Notes: generated by a model not told the origin, from the sequence alone. DNA of 13,155 nt from Ferruginibacter sp. (GCA_018057635.1 JAGPDJ010000034.1:1-13155), one strand, 5' to 3'. Positions 1-5,561 are shown, counted from the first letter of the stretch. A program made the numbers and translations.

Positions 1-408
1 GTGATTGATCCTGTCCTGTTCTTTTTCCGGCCTGGTGAATTCATGCTTTTTTATAAGATCATGCTCATAATCTTCCACAGAACTAACACAAACCAAACCA
101 GTCTGGCTTTTACCGTTCATGGTTAACCTGTAAATATAATAGCATGGTTTACTTTCCCTGAAAACGATCTTTCTGCTGACAAAAGCCTGCAGGTTTTCTT
201 TGGCTTTTTCGTACACGGGCATAGAATGGACATCCATATTTTCGGAGAGGTCAATTTCGCTTTTGGTGATATGCAGAAAAGAATTCGGGTTTCCCTGTGC
301 TTCAATTTTAGCCTCTTTGCTGTTTAAAACATCGTAAGGCTTTGAAGCTACAGCTTTTGCATGTTGTGCCTCAGGCCTTAATGCTTTAAAAGGTTTAATG
401 TTTATCAT
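1..408 (-). CDS. DUF1015 family protein, N-terminal part (truncated by window edge)
   Basis: The first 136 codons are visible, reading from ATG at 408 to the left edge with no stop. The protein begins MINIKPFKALRP and carries KPYDVLNSKEA near residue 27 and KKHEFTRPEKEQDR close to the visible end. These are the characteristic N-terminal blocks of DUF1015 proteins, a soluble family of about 400 residues whose biochemical role is not established. No signal peptide or membrane segment is seen. The gene lies 74 bp downstream of serC on the same strand and is probably transcribed with it. Linkage of DUF1015 to serine-biosynthesis genes is, to my recollection, common in Bacteroidota and suggests a metabolic role, but that is inference. 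Family assignment is confident; function is unknown. Confidence 0.85.
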   Translation of the reverse strand, partial: MINIKPFKALRPEAQHAKAVASKPYDVLNSKEAKIEAQGNPNSFLHITKSEIDLSENMDVHSMPVYEKAKENLQAFVSRKIVFRESKPCYYIYRLTMNGKSQTGLVCVSSVEDYEHDLIKKHEFTRPEKEQDRINH

Positions 409-472
409 GTGCCGATGGTTGATTGCCTGTAAAAATAATCAATATGTTTCAGGCATATTTTTTTAAAATTGC

Positions 473-488
473 GCATAATTCATTATGC
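473..488. repeat. 16-bp palindrome over the serC stop codon
   Basis: GCATAAT and ATTATGC form perfect 7-bp arms around a 2-base centre. The serC stop codon (483-485 on the minus strand) lies inside the right arm. In the direction of serC transcription the palindrome is followed by a stretch rich in A and T, so it could act as a weak terminator or RNA-processing hairpin between serC and the DUF1015 gene. The stem is short and AT-rich, so the function is uncertain. Confidence 0.35.
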
Positions 489-1589
489 ATAGATTTTGGC
501 AAAATCCTGCATTGTTTTCACCAGTACTTCCACACTGCTCAGTGGCAGGGCATTGTATAGGGAAGCCCGGAAACCACCCACAAGGCGGTGTCCTTTTATA
601 CCAACGATCTGTTTTGATTTTGCAAAATTCAAAAAATCAGTTTCCTGTTCAGGATTGTTCATCACGAAACAAACATTCATCTTGCTGCGGTCTTCTTTTA
701 CAGCGGTGCCGGTGAATAAGGGGTTGTTGTCAATTTCTTGATATAGCAATGCGGCTTTTTCAATATTCTTTTGCTCTATTGCTTTAACGCCACCTTGTGC
801 TTTTAACCAGCGAAGGGTTAACAGGCAAACGTACACTGCAAAAACCGGGGGTGTATTCAGCATACTACATTCATTGATATGGTTGCGGTAATCCATGATA
901 GTTGGAATGGGCCTTTTTATTTTCCCCAGGATATTCCGGTTAACCACGATGAGGTTTACACCAGCCGGACCCATATTTTTCTGTGCTCCGGCATAAATAA
1001 GATCAAAGGCATTAAAATCAAGTTCCCGGCTGAAGATATCGCTGCTCATATCAGCAACCAGTGAATTGCTGGTGTGCGGAATCTGTTGCCACTGGGTTCC
1101 GTAGATGGTGTTGTTGGTGGTGATATGCATATATTTTGCATCATTGGGAACTGCAAAATTCTTTGGTATGTATGAATAGTTCTTATCTTTTGATGAGCAT
1201 ACCATTTCAACCTTTCCGAATAATTTTGCTTCCTTGATGGCTTTGCTGCTCCACACACCGGTATCGGTATATGCTGCTACATCTTTGCTATCGAGTAAAT
1301 TCATGGGAACCTGCATGAACTGGGTAGATGCGCCACCATGCAAAAAAAGAACATCGTGATTTTCATCCAGGCCCATCAGCTCTTTTACCAGGTTCCTGGC
1401 TTCTTCCATTACGGCTGTAAATTCGGGGGTGCGATGGCCAAATTCAAGGATGGATAGTCCTGAGTTATTAAAATTCAAAATAGCAGCAGCTGCTTCTTGA
1501 AAAACCTCCTGTGGAAGTATAGATGGCCCCGCATTAAAGTTGTGTATCTTTTTGCCTGTGCCGGATTCCGCGGTATTGTTACTGTTCAT
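483..1589 (-). CDS. serC: Phosphoserine aminotransferase SerC (EC 2.6.1.52)
   Basis: This PLP-dependent class V aminotransferase converts 3-phosphohydroxypyruvate and glutamate to O-phosphoserine in cytoplasmic serine biosynthesis; family members can also serve pyridoxal phosphate synthesis. The 368-residue product shows the family blocks in order: HNFNAGPSILP near the N-terminus, HGGASTQF (cofactor phosphate site), NNTIYGTQ, DMSSDIFSR, and YAGAQKN, whose lysine (about residue 204) is the expected Schiff-base lysine. GFRASLYNALP lies near the C-terminus. Length fits the family. The frame stays open upstream to an ATG at 1655, but the start at 1589 is preferred. It sits just downstream of a TAnnTTTG promoter box, and the 22 extra residues are low-complexity and unlike the family. 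The DUF1015 gene follows on the same strand. Confidence 0.95.
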   Translation of the reverse strand: MNSNNTAESGTGKKIHNFNAGPSILPQEVFQEAAAAILNFNNSGLSILEFGHRTPEFTAVMEEARNLVKELMGLDENHDVLFLHGGASTQFMQVPMNLLDSKDVAAYTDTGVWSSKAIKEAKLFGKVEMVCSSKDKNYSYIPKNFAVPNDAKYMHITTNNTIYGTQWQQIPHTSNSLVADMSSDIFSRELDFNAFDLIYAGAQKNMGPAGVNLIVVNRNILGKIKRPIPTIMDYRNHINECSMLNTPPVFAVYVCLLTLRWLKAQGGVKAIEQKNIEKAALLYQEIDNNPLFTGTAVKEDRSKMNVCFVMNNPEQETDFLNFAKSKQIVGIKGHRLVGGFRASLYNALPLSSVEVLVKTMQDFAKIYA

Positions 1590-1605
1590 ATAAGAAATTA
1601 GGCGG

Positions 1606-1613
1606 CAAAAATA
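1606..1613 (-). promoter_or_regulatory. Probable serC promoter, -7 box
   Basis: On the minus strand the sequence reads TATTTTTG, matching the Bacteroidota -7 consensus TAnnTTTG. It ends 17 bases before the serC ATG at 1589, so the expected transcript would have a leader of only about 10 bases. No clear TTTG -33 element is present at the usual 19-base spacing, so the assignment rests on one box and its position. It supports the shorter serC start. Confidence 0.5.
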
Positions 1614-1663
1614 AGAAATAAAAAAGGGTGGTTTAAAATTAAAATAGGAAGCCATTTTATGGT

Positions 1664-1690
1664 GCGGCGTGCAGTTATATCAACTGCGGT
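1664..1690. repeat. Degenerate REP-like hairpin upstream of serC
   Basis: GCAGTT (1671-1676) and AACTGC (1682-1687) form 6-bp arms. The flanks (GCGGCGTG to the left, GCGGTG to the right) align with the REP unit at 1820-1849 if two bases are inserted in the loop. The outer stem no longer pairs, so this looks like a decayed copy of the same family. It would mark the outermost left limit of the RAYT repeat cluster. Confidence 0.4.
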
Positions 1691-1728
1691 GAAAAGAATA
1701 GATATAGTGGTATGGGGTAATAATGACG

Positions 1729-1800
1729 AGATAATTATTGTATTAGACATTTCGTTCTTTTCAATACGAATCGCTGCAGGTCGGGAGACCACGCAGCGGC
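1729..1800. repeat. 72-bp direct repeat, left copy, containing a GGGA-loop REP hairpin
   Basis: This copy matches 2463-2534 in the same orientation at 68 of 72 positions. The last third folds into a hairpin (1772-1798). Outer arms CGCTGC/GCAGCG are followed inward by an internal loop of A against AC, inner arms GGTC/GACC and a GGGA loop. The layout is the same as in the ATAA-loop hairpins flanking the transposase. The conserved segment upstream of the hairpin is AT-rich and has no recognised function. Confidence 0.85.
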
Positions 1801-1819
1801 GATTAGTTAAGTAAGTCCG

Positions 1820-1849
1820 TGCCGCCGCGTGGTGTTATCACCTGCGGCG
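1820..1849. repeat. REP-like hairpin, left arm of the inverted pair around the RAYT gene
   Basis: Bases 1820-1848 are the exact reverse complement of 2432-2460. The unit folds with outer arms CGCCGC/GCGGCG (1823-1828 and 1844-1849), an internal loop of GT against T, inner arms GGTG/CACC and a TTAT loop, giving 10 paired bases. It lies 18 bases beyond the stop codon of the transposase gene and could also shape the 3' end of that transcript. Confidence 0.85.
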
Positions 1850-1867
1850 ATCTGCAATGGAATAATA

Positions 1868-2389
1868 TCACCCCATATAATGTGTTAACATATTAAAATC
1901 ATCCACTCCTTTTTCATAAAATTTGGCAGATGAATAAAAATATGCTGAAGCATATTTACATAATCCTGCTTTCACCGGATTCTCGTGAATATACTCAAGT
2001 TTTTGGCTAAATACTACTGGCGTAAATAACTCAATTCCCAATGGTTCACGCTCCCATATCTGGTAAACCCTGTCTGCTTTATTTACTTTACATTTTTCTA
2101 ATAATGCCGGGTCATCTTTCATTAATTCCAGTTTTATCTGCTGGGCTATATATTTCATAAAACTCAACTGGATCTGTTTAGGATCATATCCCATCAATGC
2201 CTGCCATATCAAGTGTATGTGATTGCTCATAATAACGAATGCATTTAATACTATTCGCTTATCATTTACCAGAAATTGTAAGCTTCCGGTAATTATGTTT
2301 TTATACTTATCTTCTTTAAGCAGGTGTAACCATTCGTAAATAGTAGCGGTATAGAATTGGGGCCAATGTGTAGGGTAGGAAGTTTTCAT
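1868..2389 (-). CDS. REP-associated tyrosine transposase (RAYT), Y1/HUH family
   Basis: The 173-residue product belongs to the Y1 transposase family (IS200-like, TnpA_REP branch). These enzymes nick single-stranded DNA at hairpins and form a 5'-phosphotyrosine link. The HUH metal-binding motif is visible as MSNHIHLIW, with histidines 57 and 59. Near residue 133, LEYIHENPVKAGL is the conserved RAYT block with the likely nucleophile tyrosine 133. A helix-rich segment (about 65-100) lies between them. Length fits single-domain RAYTs. The start at 2389 is the first ATG of the frame, and both motifs are intact, so the enzyme could be active. It is bracketed by perfect inverted REP-like hairpins and by direct repeats, the context expected for RAYTs. 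RAYTs are generally single-copy and not independently mobile, and are thought to mobilise or maintain REP elements. Confidence 0.9.
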   Translation of the reverse strand: MKTSYPTHWPQFYTATIYEWLHLLKEDKYKNIITGSLQFLVNDKRIVLNAFVIMSNHIHLIWQALMGYDPKQIQLSFMKYIAQQIKLELMKDDPALLEKCKVNKADRVYQIWEREPLGIELFTPVVFSQKLEYIHENPVKAGLCKYASAYFYSSAKFYEKGVDDFNMLTHYMG

Positions 2390-2430
2390 GTAATAATTTT
2401 TTTTATAATCAATGGGAATTGTATTAGTAA

Positions 2431-2460
2431 TGCCGCAGGTGATAACACCACGCGGCGGCA
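2431..2460. repeat. REP-like hairpin, right arm of the inverted pair around the RAYT gene
   Basis: This is the exact inverted copy (29 of 29 at 2432-2460) of 1820-1848. It reads outer arms GCCGC/GCGGC with a T-G wobble at the base, an internal loop of A against AC, inner arms GGTG/CACC and an ATAA loop. It lies 41 bases upstream of the RAYT start codon, so it could sit in the promoter or leader of the transposase and let the enzyme influence its own expression. That role is inferred. Confidence 0.85.
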
Positions 2461-2462
2461 GA

Positions 2463-2534
2463 AGATAATTATTGTATCAGACTTTTCGCTCTTTTCAATA
2501 CGAATCGCTGCAGGTCGGGAGACCATGCAGCGGC
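2463..2534. repeat. 72-bp direct repeat, right copy, containing a GGGA-loop REP hairpin
   Basis: This copy matches 1729-1800 with four substitutions. The only one inside the hairpin (2506-2532) changes the unpaired AC to AT in the internal loop, so all base pairs are kept. The two copies are 734 bases apart, start to start. Recombination between them would delete the transposase and both inverted hairpins, leaving one copy. Confidence 0.85.
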
Positions 2535-2539
2535 AGCTC

Positions 2540-2563
2540 ACGAGGTGAACACCAACAGCGGCG
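2540..2563. repeat. Degenerate REP-like unit at the right edge of the cluster
   Basis: GGTG and CACC (2544-2553) pair around a 2-base loop and are followed by AACAGCGGCG, resembling the 3' flank GCRGCGGC shared by the intact hairpins. The left outer arm is not recognisable. The unit ends within about four bases of the last recognisable ORF6N codon (2567), so it may mark the insertion boundary. Confidence 0.4.
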
Positions 2564-2566
2564 AAA

Positions 2567-2889
2567 AGCCTGTTTACTTTTTAAGATACTTGCCAACATC
2601 AATACCCCATGTTCTGTGAAAGCATAAGTAAGAAGCCTCCTAACTGCTGTTTTGATGGTATCGCTTTTTGCGATACCATAGTTTCAACTTCCTTTGCAGT
2701 TAACTGGAACATAAAGTTTTCCGGGAACCTTTCTATATTTCTTTTTACCTGCTCTCTTAATCTGATCGCCCGGACACCATACAACTCTGCTAAGTCTCTA
2801 TCCAACATTATTTTTTGCTTACGGATGTAGTAAATTTTATTCACTATAATTTCATCTACAACAGTTATTTTGTTTATTGATTTTGCCAT
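2567..2889 (-). pseudogene. ORF6N-domain (phage-type DNA-binding) protein, frameshifted and truncated
   Basis: Starting at ATG 2889, the open frame gives 96 residues with a good ORF6N domain: KIYYIRKQKIMLDRDLAELY, then NIERFPENFMFQLT and MVSQKAIPSKQQLGGF. ORF6N is found in phage antirepressor-like and chromosomal bacterial proteins and is thought to bind DNA. The open frame ends at a TGA with the un-family-like tail LLMLSQNMGY. Reading one base over from about 2627 restores YAFTEHGVLMLASIL, the expected next block, so a base is missing between the TTA codon and TAT (about 2627-2629). The restored frame keeps family-like sequence only to about 2567 and then enters REP-like DNA. The gene is therefore broken twice. 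A short functional domain-only product cannot be excluded. Confidence 0.75.
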
Positions 2890-3001
2890 GCGTAGTTTTT
2901 AAAGAATTACAAGGAATGAAATATCCAACGGCGAATATTTTAATAGATGGTTGATCAATATTTCCAGTTGCTGCAAACAAATTGGAATATTTATGGTTAA
3001 T

Positions 3002-3024
3002 CCGCTTGGTATACCAACAGGCGG
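3002..3024. repeat. Palindromic hairpin resembling the REP units
   Basis: TTGGTATACCAA (3006-3017) is a perfect 12-bp palindrome, flanked by CCGC on the left and GCGG at 3021-3024. The layout of outer GC stem, asymmetric internal loop (0 against 3 bases) and inner stem recalls the REP hairpins nearby, but the sequence is more diverged. It lies in the 220-base gap between the ORF6N remnant and the phospholipase/nuclease gene, where no other coding sequence is seen. Confidence 0.4.
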
Positions 3025-3048
3025 CAGTTAAAAAGGATTTATATTTAA

Positions 3049-3077
3049 GCTGCTGGTGATAACACCACGCAGCGGCT
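3049..3077. repeat. REP-like hairpin, isolated ATAA-loop copy
   Basis: This unit matches the hairpin at 2432-2460 at 25 of 29 positions in the same orientation, without gaps. It folds as outer arms GCTGC/GCAGC, an internal loop of T against AC, inner arms GGTG/CACC and an ATAA loop. Compared with GCCGC/GCGGC near the transposase, the two arms differ by a paired change (C-G to T-A) that keeps the stem. It lies 33 bases downstream of the stop codon of the phospholipase/nuclease gene and so could end up in its 3' untranslated region. Confidence 0.8.
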
Positions 3078-3109
3078 AATTGCACTACGCGTTGAATAGT
3101 ATTTTATTA

Positions 3110-4078
3110 TTATTCCTGCCTCCCAATCATAGTTCCATTGTTGCTGTTCCATTTCAGATTCAGTTCCTCAAATTCTTTCAGGTCTCTTTCAGAAAAATGT
3201 TGTTTAACAAGCCCTTTCAGGTCGGGTTGGCCCGCATTCACCCAGGCAGTATACCAGAAAGAAGCAATAGATGAAATGGACTGCCGCATCCTTCTTTCTA
3301 TCATGCCATCCATTCTATTATTAAAAGCTATGGTAAATGCGGAAGAGTACTGCCTGATCACCACATTGTTCCTTTCTTCAAAAGAAAATTTCTGATCTGC
3401 GGGAAATTCATTGGTTAGTTCCCTTTCAATTTGTAAAACGCTGTCGCTGGCTTTTGCACTTTCCAAAACCCTTGCCCAAATAAATTCCCCAGGATTTTTT
3501 ATATAACCGGCCTTGCCAATGAAAAAATCGAAATGCTTTTCAGCCAGTAATTCCGGCACCCTGCTTTCCCAAAAACCATGAATCCCTTTCTGGTTTGTAA
3601 ATTGGCCGTTGTGGTTGCTGTTGGCATGCAGGGGCACATGTGAATCAGCAATATAATGGCCTATCTCGGCACTGTTTTTCATAATCTTACTGAAATTCTT
3701 TTCACGAAAGGCATTTGTTAACCGCTTAAGCATTACCTGGATATGCCATGGCACAATTCCATATTTCATCAGCGAATCTTCAGAATACCTGGCTACTGCA
3801 TCTTCCCATTTACGGGGTAGTGACGGGTAAGGGTACTCGCCGTAATGATCGATGTCAATATAGTGGCGTGGCCCCTCTTCCGCAATAGCATACCTGCGTT
3901 TATCCGGATCAACTGCATGTTCTGTTAAGAATTCAGTATTGGGTTTGTACAATACCATCATTTCCGGAGGAAGCAGGAAAACAGCAAAATAATTGATCTG
4001 GCGATGGGCATAAAACCCCCAGCAATAGCATTTCATAACAGTGCTGCATGCAAGTATCAGCAAAATACTTCGTTTCAT
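3110..4078 (-). CDS. Secreted zinc-dependent phospholipase C / S1-P1 nuclease-fold hydrolase
   Basis: The 322-residue product has a hydrophobic signal peptide (about 1-19, ending CYC) directly followed by Trp20. In this superfamily the mature N-terminal tryptophan is itself a zinc ligand. The other expected ligands follow in order: His25 (AHRQIN), an aspartate in HYIDID (74 or 76), His112 in PWHIQ, His141 and Asp145 in GHYIADSHVPLH with His151, and His167 with Glu171 in HGFWE. This set matches the three-zinc site of bacterial phospholipase C and S1/P1 nucleases, which cleave phosphodiester bonds in phospholipids or nucleic acids. Which substrate is used cannot be told from sequence. The enzyme should act in the periplasm or outside the cell. 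The gene lies 40 bp downstream of the DUF502 gene on the same strand with no promoter box seen between, so co-transcription is likely. Confidence 0.85.
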   Translation of the reverse strand: MKRSILLILACSTVMKCYCWGFYAHRQINYFAVFLLPPEMMVLYKPNTEFLTEHAVDPDKRRYAIAEEGPRHYIDIDHYGEYPYPSLPRKWEDAVARYSEDSLMKYGIVPWHIQVMLKRLTNAFREKNFSKIMKNSAEIGHYIADSHVPLHANSNHNGQFTNQKGIHGFWESRVPELLAEKHFDFFIGKAGYIKNPGEFIWARVLESAKASDSVLQIERELTNEFPADQKFSFEERNNVVIRQYSSAFTIAFNNRMDGMIERRMRQSISSIASFWYTAWVNAGQPDLKGLVKQHFSERDLKEFEELNLKWNSNNGTMIGRQE

Positions 4079-4118
4079 ACGGGTAACGGGTAGGGTTAAT
4101 GGATACGGTTATTATTTT

Positions 4119-4751
4119 TTACTGGTCTTTGTCAGTATTCAGCCCGGGGTCATCTGTAACATCGGTTACGCCACCGCTTACTGCAAACTTCATCGTTTGC
4201 GCACTGCTGATATGCGTGATGGGTTTTACCCTTGATTTAGGGATAACATATACATTGCCTGCAACCGAATATGCCATCGGAATATAAACAGACACAAAAC
4301 CACTTAAGCCAAATTCTTCCATATCATTCCGGGTAACAAATCCCAGGCGCCACACATCATTGTCATCCACATTGGCCAGTACATTCTGTGTGAATTTTTT
4401 TTTGTCACCGGCAAATGCTTCAAAAAAATCCCTTGTTGTAGAGTATATATGTTTTATACCGGGCGTTTTTTGCATGAGCTTATCCATAAAATAGATGATA
4501 CGGCCGGTTATGAAGAAAGAGCTGAAATAACCTATCAGGATGATCACCGTAACGATCACAACTATGCCAACACCATAATTCTGTACATGCACCACCCCTT
4601 TTTCATCTACAGTTGTAAAAATGGGTATCCAACTGTCAATGGAAGTAACTACAGCATAAAGTGCATAAAGTGTTACAGTTATAGGTGCCAGCACCAACAT
4701 GCCTTGTAAAAAATATTGCAGCAGTTTCCTGTAACTAAATGACTTATTCAT
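4119..4751 (-). CDS. DUF502 family inner membrane protein
   Basis: The 210-residue product has two strong membrane segments (about 11-35 and 60-84), with a short polar extracytoplasmic loop between them. A soluble C-terminal half carries the DUF502 blocks TPGIKHIYSTTRDFFEAF, RLGFVT and GFVSVYIPMAYSVAGNVYVIP. The family is widespread in bacteria and plants and its molecular function is not established. The frame is open to an ATG at 4772, but 4751 is chosen because a TAnnTTTG box at 4770-4777 places the transcription start downstream of 4772. The tail after residue 180 is polar. It is divergent from the efflux operon and shares a 170-base intergenic region with it. Confidence 0.88.
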   Translation of the reverse strand: MNKSFSYRKLLQYFLQGMLVLAPITVTLYALYAVVTSIDSWIPIFTTVDEKGVVHVQNYGVGIVVIVTVIILIGYFSSFFITGRIIYFMDKLMQKTPGIKHIYSTTRDFFEAFAGDKKKFTQNVLANVDDNDVWRLGFVTRNDMEEFGLSGFVSVYIPMAYSVAGNVYVIPKSRVKPITHISSAQTMKFAVSGGVTDVTDDPGLNTDKDQ

Positions 4752-4769
4752 ATTAAAATGTTTAGCAAA

Positions 4770-4777
4770 CAAAGATA
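4770..4777 (-). promoter_or_regulatory. Probable promoter -7 box for the DUF502-phospholipase unit
   Basis: The minus strand reads TATCTTTG, a full match to TAnnTTTG, ending 18 bases before the ATG at 4751. No TTTG element is seen at the expected -33 position. The 5' leader implied (about a dozen bases) contains the first copy of the decamer AATGTTTAGC discussed for the neighbouring inverted repeat. Confidence 0.5.
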
Positions 4778-4815
4778 AACCAATGAAAAACGAAGCCTGT
4801 GAATTTGTAGTAAAG

Positions 4816-4839
4816 AATGTTTAGCCCCGGTTAAACATT
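4816..4839. promoter_or_regulatory. 24-bp inverted repeat in the divergent intergenic region
   Basis: AATGTTTA and TAAACATT form perfect 8-bp arms around an 8-base GC-rich spacer. The left ten bases (AATGTTTAGC) recur exactly at 4757-4766, within the leader of the DUF502 gene. A binding site for a dimeric regulator is the simplest reading. It lies upstream of the -33 element of the TetR promoter and upstream of the divergent DUF502 promoter. No regulator can be assigned. Confidence 0.4.
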
Positions 4840-4876
4840 ATTAAATAATTGTTACGAATGGTAAAAAATAATGATA

Positions 4877-4902
4877 GAAACTTTGGTTACACAAAAAGTT
4901 TC
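4877..4902. promoter_or_regulatory. Candidate TetR operator (26-bp inverted repeat)
   Basis: GAAACTTT (4877-4884) and AAAGTTTC (4895-4902) are perfect 8-bp arms with a 10-base spacer. The repeat covers the -33 element and most of the promoter spacer of the TetR gene, so a protein bound here would block polymerase. Position, symmetry and size suit autorepression by the adjacent TetR-family protein, but binding is inferred only. Confidence 0.5.
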
Positions 4903-4912
4903 CATAGTTTTG
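4882..4912 (+). promoter_or_regulatory. Promoter of the TetR-efflux operon
   Basis: TTTG at 4882-4885 and TAGTTTTG at 4905-4912 are separated by exactly 19 bases, a full match to the Bacteroidota primary-sigma consensus (TTTG-N19-TAnnTTTG). The predicted transcription start, about 6-8 bases downstream, falls just before the ATG at 4922. The TetR message would therefore have almost no leader, which rules out the upstream ATG at 4871 as start. Confidence 0.8.
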
Positions 4913-4921
4913 CATCCCATT

Positions 4922-5548
4922 ATGTCAGACATAGTAACAAAACAACGTATACAAAAAGCAGCTCATGACCTCGTAATGCAGTATGGCATCCGTAGTGTAA
5001 GCATGGATGATATTGCATCAAACCTGGGGATGAGTAAAAAAACCATTTACCTGTATTATAAGGACAAGGATGAATTGATTGATTCGGTTGTGGAAGAAGT
5101 AATACACAGCAACCAGTGCCAGTGTAACAACGACAGGGATAACGCCGACAACGCTGTGCACGAGATCTTCCAGGTAATGGAAATGATGACGGAAATGTTC
5201 AAGACCATGAACCCTTCCATTCTTTTTGATATGCAGAAATACCACCCGGTTGCGTACCAAAGGTTTCAAAAACACAGGAATGATTACCTGTATAATGTAT
5301 GCAGGCAAAACCTGGAAAGGGGTATAGAAGAAGGCTTGTACAGGCCGGAAATTAATATTGAAATCATGGCAAGGTACCGGGTTGAAACCATGCTTACTTC
5401 ATTCAATCCGGAATTTCAGCGGAATGTAAAACTTGGACTTATTGAGATAGAAAAGGAAATAATCATACACTATCTCTTCGGACTGGTATCATCAAAGGGT
5501 TACAAACTGGCCTTGAAATACATGGAAAAAAAATTAAGCATTAAGTAA
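4922..5548 (+). CDS. TetR/AcrR family transcriptional regulator of the efflux operon
   Basis: The 208-residue protein has an N-terminal TetR DNA-binding domain. Residues about 10-56 contain RIQKAAHDLVMQYGI, the helix-turn-helix SMDDIASNLGMSKKTIYLYY, and the KDELID end motif. The remainder is a helical ligand/dimerisation domain with no family-specific signature. The start at 4922 (MSDIVTKQ) is chosen over the in-frame ATG at 4871, which lies upstream of the promoter. Only 13 bases separate it from the TolC-like gene, so it heads the operon and probably represses it until a ligand is bound. A cluster CQCNN near residue 65 is unusual but not a recognised motif. Family confident; autorepression is inferred from the operator-like repeat over its promoter. 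Confidence 0.9.
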   Translation: MSDIVTKQRIQKAAHDLVMQYGIRSVSMDDIASNLGMSKKTIYLYYKDKDELIDSVVEEVIHSNQCQCNNDRDNADNAVHEIFQVMEMMTEMFKTMNPSILFDMQKYHPVAYQRFQKHRNDYLYNVCRQNLERGIEEGLYRPEINIEIMARYRVETMLTSFNPEFQRNVKLGLIEIEKEIIIHYLFGLVSSKGYKLALKYMEKKLSIK

Positions 5549-5561
5549 TAAAATAACTGCG

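Larger units (their letters stand above)
1664..2563. mobile_element. RAYT-REP cluster (transposase with flanking repeats)
   Basis: This composite locus has a single RAYT-type transposase gene on the minus strand. Perfect 29-bp inverted repeats (1820-1848 and 2432-2460) bracket the gene. Outside these lies a 72-bp direct repeat (1729-1800 and 2463-2534). More degenerate hairpins sit at both outer edges. No conventional terminal inverted repeat with target duplication is apparent at the outer limits, so this resembles a RAYT gene embedded in REP sequences rather than a classical insertion sequence. The right edge coincides with the point where an ORF6N gene loses its coding sequence. Limits are set by the outermost recognisable repeats and are approximate. 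Confidence 0.65.

Noticed and set aside
483..1655. Longer serC start at 1655
   Set aside because: The extra 22 residues are unlike the family and most of them would lie upstream of the predicted transcription start; ATG 1589 fits the promoter box.
1729..3077. CRISPR array as explanation for the repeated units
   Set aside because: Repeats are few, unevenly spaced, in both orientations and of two kinds, and no cas genes are present; the RAYT gene and hairpin structure fit REP elements instead.
3049..3077. Intrinsic terminator for the phospholipase gene
   Set aside because: The hairpin is suitably placed, but on the minus strand it is followed by mixed A/T rather than a T run; it is better explained as a REP unit.
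2852..3085. 77-codon open frame on the minus strand between the ORF6N remnant and the phospholipase gene
   Set aside because: It runs through REP-like hairpins and overlaps the ORF6N start; the translation has no domain features.
4871..4921. Upstream ATG for the TetR gene
   Set aside because: It precedes the full-consensus promoter (4882-4912), so it would not be in the transcript from that promoter; the TetR fold begins after 4922.
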